Positions 31,623 to 35,673 of a stretch of DNA of 35,673 bases are shown piece after piece. Source of the DNA: Aquipseudomonas alcaligenes NBRC 14159 (GTDB taxonomy: Bacteria > Pseudomonadota > Gammaproteobacteria > Pseudomonadales > Pseudomonadaceae); assembly GCF_000467105.1 (NCBI RefSeq), contig NZ_BATI01000045.1, positions 1 to 35,673 of the forward strand, in the 5' to 3' direction. The translations under genes were made by a program, and so were the position numbers. The notes under the pieces are model-generated. The model was not told the DNA's origin, made no database searches, and saw nothing but the letters and a program-made list of their open reading frames with translations. Each line of letters opens with the position of its first letter. Within the stretch, counting starts at the first letter, position 1.

Positions 31623-32141
31623 TTTGCGCGCATGGGCTTTCTTGGCTTTTCGGTAATATTCGATTAGCTCTCCGCCCGGTGATGACTTAGTTATAGACCT
31701 GAATAAGCTGTCGAGCTCAACGATGCCAGCCTCTGACCGGATCATTTCATAGGTTTCTTTGGTGCTCATGCGGAATAACTTCAGCTCTTGCTCGTTTGTT
31801 GTTTCTTCGAAAATGTCTGGGGTTCGAATAAACACCATTGTGCAATGAACTGAGATTTCTTCATTGAGATAGAATTGATGGCGATCAGTGTAAGTGGCTA
31901 CGGCAAGCCCTGCATGAAATGCAATTTCTTTTTTCTTATCTACATCAATATTTGGGTTTTCTACGAGGTCGCTGATTATGTCGGCGGCTTGCTTTACCTC
32001 AGACATAAGCCCTTCATATACCTCAAGTCTTTTTTCAAATACCTGGCTGGAGTATTTCTCAATTCGTGAGCTTCGCCTGTAGTACTCGTTTAGCAAGATA
32101 CCTATTAGTAGTCCTGCCAAACCAATCAATGCGTCTTCCAT
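31617..32141 (-). CDS. Membrane-anchored cassette protein with coiled-coil-like domain
   Basis: A 174-residue protein. Residues 4-20 (ALIGLAGLLIGILLNEY) form one membrane helix, followed by a basic stop (YYRRSSRIEKY) and long helices rich in Glu/Lys, so the body is probably cytoplasmic. Such short membrane-anchored helical proteins occur among defence-associated and regulatory proteins, but I see no catalytic motif. The Shine-Dalgarno sequence is weak (TTGAG). Confidence 0.68.
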   Translation of the reverse strand: MEDALIGLAGLLIGILLNEYYRRSSRIEKYSSQVFEKRLEVYEGLMSEVKQAADIISDLVENPNIDVDKKKEIAFHAGLAVATYTDRHQFYLNEEISVHCTMVFIRTPDIFEETTNEQELKLFRMSTKETYEMIRSEAGIVELDSLFRSITKSSPGGELIEYYRKAKKAHARKA

Positions 32142-32164
32142 GGGTTGTACTCAATGCTGTTGAG

Positions 32165-32240
32165 GCATAACGTTTGGCTAAGGGGCCGGCTATGCCGGTC
32201 CCGAGTGAGCGAAGCGAACGACTTGAGCCAATTGTTAGAC
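32165..32240 (-). repeat. attC site G
   Basis: Short-class site from GCATAAC to GTTAGAC with GCCGGCTATGCCGG as inner palindrome. It ends the first cassette without an ORF. Confidence 0.9.
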
Positions 32241-32473
32241 TGCCCAGCCGTACGCGGCAAGTGAGGCCAGCGCTGCGCTTGACCGGTAGAATGCACGGCG
32301 TGTCGGTTTTGGCCCCAAAGGTTATTTGTGACGTGCGCATTGTGTGAAAGCAACTCCTTTGCTGAGCACAAATAACGGCCTCTACTGCCAGGCAACCATT
32401 CGATTCAGGAACACCGCGACGGTGCGGCGATTGTGTTTACTGGCTAGGTGCTGAAACCCAATATTGCCCTTTC
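32241..32473 (-). other. ORF-less cassette 1
   Basis: About 230 bases between attC G and attC H with no convincing gene. Open frames here (for example 32059-32340 and 32126-32395) run through attC G and into the next cassette, so they are translations of repeats. The block aligns well with ORF-less cassette 2, sharing AAGCAACTCCTTTGCTG, ACAAATAACGGCCTCTACT and CCATTCGATTCAGGA. It might carry a promoter or an RNA. Confidence 0.7.
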
Positions 32474-32549
32474 GCCTAACGTTTGGCTAAGGGGCCGGCT
32501 TCGCCGGTGCCGAGTGAGCGAAGCGAACGACTTGAGCCAATTGTTAGAT
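32474..32549 (-). repeat. attC site H
   Basis: Short-class site from GCCTAAC to GTTAGAT with inner GCCGGCTTCGCCGG; ends ORF-less cassette 2. Confidence 0.9.
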
Positions 32550-32772
32550 TGCCCAGCCGAACACCGGAAATGATGCCAGCGCCGAGCTTAACCGGCGGTG
32601 CGCACAGCGTGTCGGTTTTGGCCCGGACAGTTGCACATTCTTTGAAAGCAACTCCTTTGCTGGCCACAAATAACGGCCTCTACTACCAGGCGACCATTCG
32701 ATTCAGGATCACCGCGACGATGCGATGATTGTGTTCCCTGGCTCGGTGCTGAAGAACCAATATTGCCCTTGC
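32550..32772 (-). other. ORF-less cassette 2, diverged copy of cassette 1
   Basis: About 220 bases that match ORF-less cassette 1 along their length with substitutions and small indels. The frame at 32476-32667 continues through attC H and differs from the frame used in copy 1 at the left part, so no common protein is conserved. Indels not in multiples of three argue for a non-coding role. Confidence 0.7.
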
Positions 32773-32849
32773 GCCTAACGTTTGGTTAAGGGGCGGGCTT
32801 TAGCCCGTCCCGAGTGAGCGAAGCGAACGGCTTGAACCACTAGTTAGGT
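32773..32849 (-). repeat. attC site I
   Basis: Short-class site from GCCTAAC to GTTAGGT with GGGCGGGCTTTAGCCCGTCC; overlaps the TAG stop of the gene at 32840. Confidence 0.9.
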
Positions 32850-33157
32850 GTGCGTTTACGCCGACCATATTTTTTCTGCAGACTTTTCCATTGCATGTGT
32901 TCGTGCCGCCGCAACCAGAGGCAAATGGAAATAGCGATGGCGCAAGCCATTATGAAAGCAAGAAAGCCATACCAATTAAACTGTACAAGCCAGAAAGTTC
33001 GATAAGTTTCTAGCCCTTTTCCAGCGATAATCATATTGATCGCTGTATAGGTCATATGGAATAGCCATAAGATGCCACCTAGGCCACAAATGGAAATGCC
33101 ATATGTGATCAAGTTACTACTGGTTTTTACCTGGCTAGGTTTCGCAGGTTCTTCCAT
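32840..33157 (-). CDS. Small cassette membrane protein
   Basis: A 105-residue protein with two membrane helices (about residues 17-45 and 60-82) and a strongly basic C-terminus (KSLQKKYGRRKRTPN), which should lie in the cytoplasm. N-terminus is soluble (MEEPAKPSQVK). AGGTG precedes the ATG by 5 bases. No family recognised; two-helix cassette proteins of this kind are common in arrays and unstudied. Confidence 0.7.
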   Translation of the reverse strand: MEEPAKPSQVKTSSNLITYGISICGLGGILWLFHMTYTAINMIIAGKGLETYRTFWLVQFNWYGFLAFIMACAIAISICLWLRRHEHMQWKSLQKKYGRRKRTPN

Positions 33158-33163
33158 GAGTGC

Positions 33164-33252
33164 ACCTAACGATTAAGCTAACGGGCGGCCAAAAGCGTAG
33201 CTTTTGGACGTCCAGCGAACGAAGTGAGCGGCAGTTGAGCGCATTGTTAGAG
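33164..33252 (-). repeat. attC site J (long class)
   Basis: 89-bp site from ACCTAAC to GTTAGAG with inner CCAAAAGCGTAGCTTTTGG; overlaps the TAA of the gene at 33247. Confidence 0.9.
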
Positions 33253-33567
33253 GCGGCCAACTGACTTTGCAAGAAAAGTAATAGCGCCGTGCGATGACTC
33301 GTAATCCGCTACTTCAACCCCGATATTTTCCAGACCATCCTTGCTCCTGTCGTAGATGACCATACCGCCAGTGTGATGTGGGAACCCTGGTTCGATAGCG
33401 ATATTTACTGGGCGTTTGAACCTAAGCGTTACGCGCACTTCCTCCTTGCGGAGCGTGAGGTCTAGATACGATTGGTCTTCATCTTCTGGATCGAAGTAGC
33501 AGGCAAGCGCCTCAATCTGATATTGCGATGGGCACTCAAGTATCGGGTGAATGCGTGGTCCTGACAT
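33247..33567 (-). CDS. Cassette protein of unknown function, beta-rich
   Basis: A 106-residue soluble protein with strand-like segments (SYLDLTLRKEEVRVTLRFKRPVNIAIE) and an acidic region (FDPEDEDQ). No signal peptide or membrane helix. It resembles small immunity-type proteins in size and fold pattern only. GAGG, contributed by the GTTAGAGGC core of attC K, lies 4 bases before the ATG. Confidence 0.68.
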   Translation of the reverse strand: MSGPRIHPILECPSQYQIEALACYFDPEDEDQSYLDLTLRKEEVRVTLRFKRPVNIAIEPGFPHHTGGMVIYDRSKDGLENIGVEVADYESSHGAITFLAKSVGRL

Positions 33568-33572
33568 GGAGC

Positions 33573-33648
33573 CTCTAACGTTTGGTTAAGGGGTGGGCTT
33601 TAGCCCGTCCCAGCGAACGAAGTGAGCGGTTTGAACCAATTGTTAGAG
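33573..33648 (-). repeat. attC site K
   Basis: Short-class site from CTCTAAC to GTTAGAG; inner GGGTGGGCTTTAGCCCGTCC. The copy lacks GTGAGC before the GCGAACGAAG block, replaced by AGCGAACGAAGTGAGCGG as in long-class sites, so it is a hybrid of the two. Confidence 0.88.
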
Positions 33649-33650
33649 GC

Positions 33651-33977
33651 TCATATGTACTCAATTACTTGCCCTGCTTTTATATAGCCATAGATCATAA
33701 AGCCAGTAGGTGTCGTCTCACCTGGGATATGAATTTTTTTGAGTGCATTTAGTACATTGCTTTTTTCTTGCTCTGTTTCGCAGGAAATTTCAAGCCATTC
33801 AATGCACTCGTATCCGCCAATTTGGAAGTGATAAAGCCACTCATGGTCCCAGTTGGATATATAGCCGTTATCAATGCAGCGGGTTCTATAGCTTGGGCTT
33901 GGATCAAGAGCAGCCATAGCCAGCCTGATTTTGTCCCACTTTGTATTGTTCATGGCACTGGCAACGCCGTTGTCCAT
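33651..33977 (-). CDS. DUF6678-like cassette protein (copy 1)
   Basis: A 108-residue protein. From residue 9 it reads MNNTKWDKIRLAM, and later YISNWDHEWLYHFQIGGYECIEWLEI and GFMIYGYI; this pattern fits DUF6678, a family of unknown function that I associate with gene neighbourhoods of polymorphic toxins. The longer start at 33977 has GAGG 8 bases upstream (from the attC core); the conserved part begins at 33953 without one. A second cassette at 34496 shares the MNNTKW start and the IYGY-type ending. Soluble, no signal peptide. Confidence 0.72.
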   Translation of the reverse strand: MDNGVASAMNNTKWDKIRLAMAALDPSPSYRTRCIDNGYISNWDHEWLYHFQIGGYECIEWLEISCETEQEKSNVLNALKKIHIPGETTPTGFMIYGYIKAGQVIEYI

Positions 33978-33986
33978 AGCATGTGC

Positions 33987-34074
33987 CTCTAACGTTTGAG
34001 CTAACCGGCGAGCAAAAGCGTAGCTTTTGCGAGTCCAGTGAGCGGAGCGAACGAGGTTGAGTGAGTAGTTAGGA
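33987..34074 (-). repeat. attC site L (long class, variant)
   Basis: 88-bp site from CTCTAAC to GTTAGGA with inner GCAAAAGCGTAGCTTTTGC. Left arm is TTTGAGCTAACCGGC, a mix of both classes. Confidence 0.87.
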
Positions 34075-34076
34075 GC

Positions 34077-34418
34077 TTACGTAAGTGCATTGGGTGCTCC
34101 TAGCTTTGGCGAACTCAGGATTAGACCAAGTAGAGCTGTATGCAGTGTGTCTTGGTTGCACCAGTAATGCTCAATAGCTCCTTCTTTTATATATAAAGAG
34201 GTATTGAAACCATCTTCTATGTCGTTGTACCAAAGTACGGAATTGCCATATATAGCAATTACCCAGAAACCGCCCCCATCATCCCCCCAAGGCGAGAGAG
34301 CCCATTTTTGTGGTGCGATAGCGTTAGCCATATATTGGGCGCGGGTTTCAGGAGTGCATTCTGCAAGCTGCTGGGATATCAGCTCTTTCAGTTCACTCTG
34401 TGATATCGGCTGCCACAT
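34077..34418 (-). CDS. Cassette protein of unknown function
   Basis: A 113-residue soluble protein: a helical first third (ISQSELKELISQQLAECTPETRAQYMAN) and a strand-rich rest with many Trp/Tyr (SPWGDDGGGFWVIAIYGNSVLWYNDIEDGF). The size and mixed pattern look like immunity proteins of contact-dependent toxins, though I find no family signature. The core of attC M (GTTAGGAGC) provides GGAG 6 bases before the ATG. Confidence 0.68.
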   Translation of the reverse strand: MWQPISQSELKELISQQLAECTPETRAQYMANAIAPQKWALSPWGDDGGGFWVIAIYGNSVLWYNDIEDGFNTSLYIKEGAIEHYWCNQDTLHTALLGLILSSPKLGAPNALT

Positions 34419-34425
34419 CTTTGGC

Positions 34426-34501
34426 TCCTAACGTTTGGTTAAGGGGCGGGCTTTAGCCCGTCCCAGTGAGCGAAGCGAGCGATTTGAACCACTTGTTAGG
34501 G
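34426..34501 (-). repeat. attC site M
   Basis: Intact short-class site from TCCTAAC to GTTAGGG; overlaps the TAA of the gene at 34496. Confidence 0.9.
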
Positions 34502-34885
34502 ATTGCGGTGACTGTAGCCATATACATATATGAAGTCGCCCTTTATTTCGAGTGGCAGCAAGCCCAGTTTTGCTGCCTCCGTTAGAAAACGGTCACTTTT
34601 TTCAGTGCTCGGTAGTTTTTCGCCTGTTTTTGGATTTTGAGCCCAGATTGTTTTGGGAATACGTATGGAGTAAATATCAATATATTCAGCTGGGCCACCT
34701 GCTATTCCTGGGTCGGCGATATGTGTTTCTTTCAGCTGATCCTCCGCTGGTGGCAATGCGGGCTGAAATCGTTCCTCCCAGACATAGGCTACTTCAAACC
34801 TCTCACCCATGCGTCCAACTAGGCTTAGTACCTCACGCCACTTTGTATTGTTCATTAGTGCGGATGAGTAGGTGGGGCGGCGCAT
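34496..34885 (-). CDS. DUF6678-like cassette protein (copy 2)
   Basis: A 129-residue protein. From residue 11 it reads MNNTKWREVLSLVGRM, the same opening as the cassette gene at 33651, and it ends GDFIYVYGYSHRNP, matching the IYGY ending there. A middle region (AEYIDIYSIRIPKTIWAQNP) is not shared. It thus looks like a distant relative rather than a recent duplicate. AGGGA lies 5 to 6 bases before the ATG at 34885. Confidence 0.72.
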   Translation of the reverse strand: MRRPTYSSALMNNTKWREVLSLVGRMGERFEVAYVWEERFQPALPPAEDQLKETHIADPGIAGGPAEYIDIYSIRIPKTIWAQNPKTGEKLPSTEKSDRFLTEAAKLGLLPLEIKGDFIYVYGYSHRNP

Positions 34886-34891
34886 GTGTAT

Positions 34892-34980
34892 CCCTAACGA
34901 TTAAGCTACCGGGCGGACAAAAGCGCAGCTTTTGGACGTCCAGCGAACGGAGTGAGCGACGGTTGAGCGCATTGTTAGAG
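34892..34980 (-). repeat. attC site N (long class)
   Basis: 89-bp site from CCCTAAC to GTTAGAG with inner CAAAAGCGCAGCTTTTG; ends the cassette of the gene at 35016. Confidence 0.9.
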
Positions 34981-35015
34981 CCACTTTGCAGTTACTTTAG
35001 GTTCTGACCAAGCAA

Positions 35016-35363
35016 TTACGCTAACGCAAGCGTTGACTCCGGCGATGAAGAACTCAAGTACATTTTTGTTTCTCGTGCCACGAAGCCTGGACGAAGACAC
35101 TCCTGCTCTAACCAACCACCTGCAGTAATTTTATACAACCAAAAGCTTGAGCAGGTTGGCCAAAACTCCAGTAGATCACCCTCGTCTAAGACTCTGAATC
35201 CTTCGAACTCTGCAAACTCGACAATAGTCTCTTGCCCCGACTCCATGTCCTTAACCGTAACAAGCAGAGTGTTCATGTCGCAGCGTATATCGGTGATCTC
35301 TGGCGTACGGCAATTGGCTGTATCCAAAGGGTCTGCACTTAGTGGCGATAGGTCTCGATGCAT
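35016..35363 (-). CDS. Cassette protein of unknown function
   Basis: A 115-residue soluble protein with a proline-rich start, strands (NTLLVTVKDMESGQETIVEF, then AEFEGFRVLDEGDLLEFWP) and a Ser-rich tail. It could be a small beta-barrel; no family recognised. Its stop is about 35 bases before attC N, slightly looser than other cassettes. The Shine-Dalgarno sequence is weak. Confidence 0.65.
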   Translation of the reverse strand: MHRDLSPLSADPLDTANCRTPEITDIRCDMNTLLVTVKDMESGQETIVEFAEFEGFRVLDEGDLLEFWPTCSSFWLYKITAGGWLEQECLRPGFVARETKMYLSSSSPESTLALA

Positions 35364-35369
35364 GCGGGG

Positions 35370-35458
35370 CTCTAACGATTAAGCTAACGGGCGAGCAAAA
35401 GCGTAGCTTTTGCGAGTCCAGCGAACGAAGTGAGCGACAGTTGAGCGCATTGTTAGGC
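35370..35458 (-). repeat. attC site O (long class)
   Basis: 89-bp site from CTCTAAC to GTTAGGC with inner GCAAAAGCGTAGCTTTTGC; overlaps the TAA of the gene at 35453. Rightmost attC in the window. Confidence 0.9.
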
Positions 35459-35659
35459 GCTCCCAACTGTTTTTTGGCGGAATGCTGAAGTAAACGACAG
35501 CACTAACAATCCTAGTGCAGCAACAATTGCTGCAGACTCAGAAATAAGCATAGGAACTGTGAAAGTGCCGTGACTGGTTGAAGAGCTGCCATAAAAGGGA
35601 ATGGCAACTACTAGCGTGCCAACAGAAATTGCTAGTGCCAAGCGCTTAAGCCATGCCAT
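35453..35659 (-). CDS. Small cassette membrane protein, possibly cut by the window edge
   Basis: At least 68 residues with two hydrophobic helices (about residues 5-23 and 35-62) joined by a Ser/Thr-rich loop (YGSSSTSHGTFTVPM). AAAGGG sits only one or two bases before this ATG, too close to act normally, and the frame stays open to the window edge, so the true start may lie outside. No family recognised. Confidence 0.55.
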   Translation of the reverse strand: MAWLKRLALAISVGTLVVAIPFYGSSSTSHGTFTVPMLISESAAIVAALGLLVLSFTSAFRQKTVGSA

Positions 35660-35673
35660 GCCCTTTAGGGAAA

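Noticed and set aside
32059..32667. Open frames across attC G and attC H in the ORF-less cassettes
   Set aside because: They translate the attC repeat (IGSSRSLRSLGT) and do not keep a common frame between the two copies outside it.
27704..35458. Could the repeated array be a CRISPR locus?
   Set aside because: Repeats are 76-89 bp, variable, palindromic and separated by 220-600 bases of genes; no cas genes. This is an attC pattern.
35251..35466. Minus-strand frame reading through attC O (similar frames at 30279-30461)
   Set aside because: The shared peptide SLRSL-QKLRF is just the long-class attC read in one frame.

Overview
The window looks like a piece of a Pseudomonas chromosome. The first 27.7 kb are GC-rich with typical codon use. 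It carries oprH-phoP-phoQ, divergent metR/metE, a PcpS-like phosphopantetheinyl transferase and several families common in pseudomonads (DUF1656/FUSC efflux, DUF2790). This part is ordinary core or lightly accessory genome, apart from one AT-rich orphan gene at the extreme left.

Layout from left to right. Positions 94-417 hold a small AT-rich secreted protein. Positions 580-3136 hold a molybdopterin oxidoreductase and the CGFS glutaredoxin GrxD. Positions 3202-3696 encode a periplasmic protein, followed on the minus strand by a large bifunctional penicillin-binding protein (3699-6809), an FMN-binding glutamate-synthase-like protein (6911-8527) and a LysR regulator (8588-9538). The regulator is divergent from a four-gene efflux operon (9698-14454: outer-membrane lipoprotein, FUSC pump, DUF1656, HlyD-type adaptor). 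Next come a DUF2790 protein, metR and metE (14630-18283). A 196-bp tandem repeat (18338-18730) separates metE from the PPTase. A gap at 19460-19684 holds a strong orphan terminator and may encode a small RNA. It is followed by a dienelactone hydrolase, a coupled serine hydrolase/DUF502 pair, oprH-phoP-phoQ with a four-fold direct-repeat PhoP-type site, a Sel1/TPR-like protein, a VOC protein and two small membrane proteins.

From about 27.7 kb to the right edge the DNA changes completely. It becomes AT-richer, with short unknown genes nearly all on the minus strand, separated by imperfect-palindromic repeats of about 76 or 89 bp that run from RYYYAAC to GTTRRRY. This is a chromosomal integron cassette array: fifteen recognisable attC sites, one decayed attC marking the distal end, fifteen coding cassettes and two adjacent related cassettes without a convincing ORF. 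Transcription polarity places attI and the integrase to the right of the window; no integrase gene is present here. Many cassette products are secreted or membrane-anchored, one has ankyrin repeats, and two share an MNNTKW start typical of DUF6678. None is a recognisable resistance gene.

The core genes form familiar units: Mg2+/cationic-peptide response (oprH-phoPQ), methionine synthesis (metR/metE) and export of small, probably aromatic, compounds. The array is the accessory store and the most likely place for undescribed functions.
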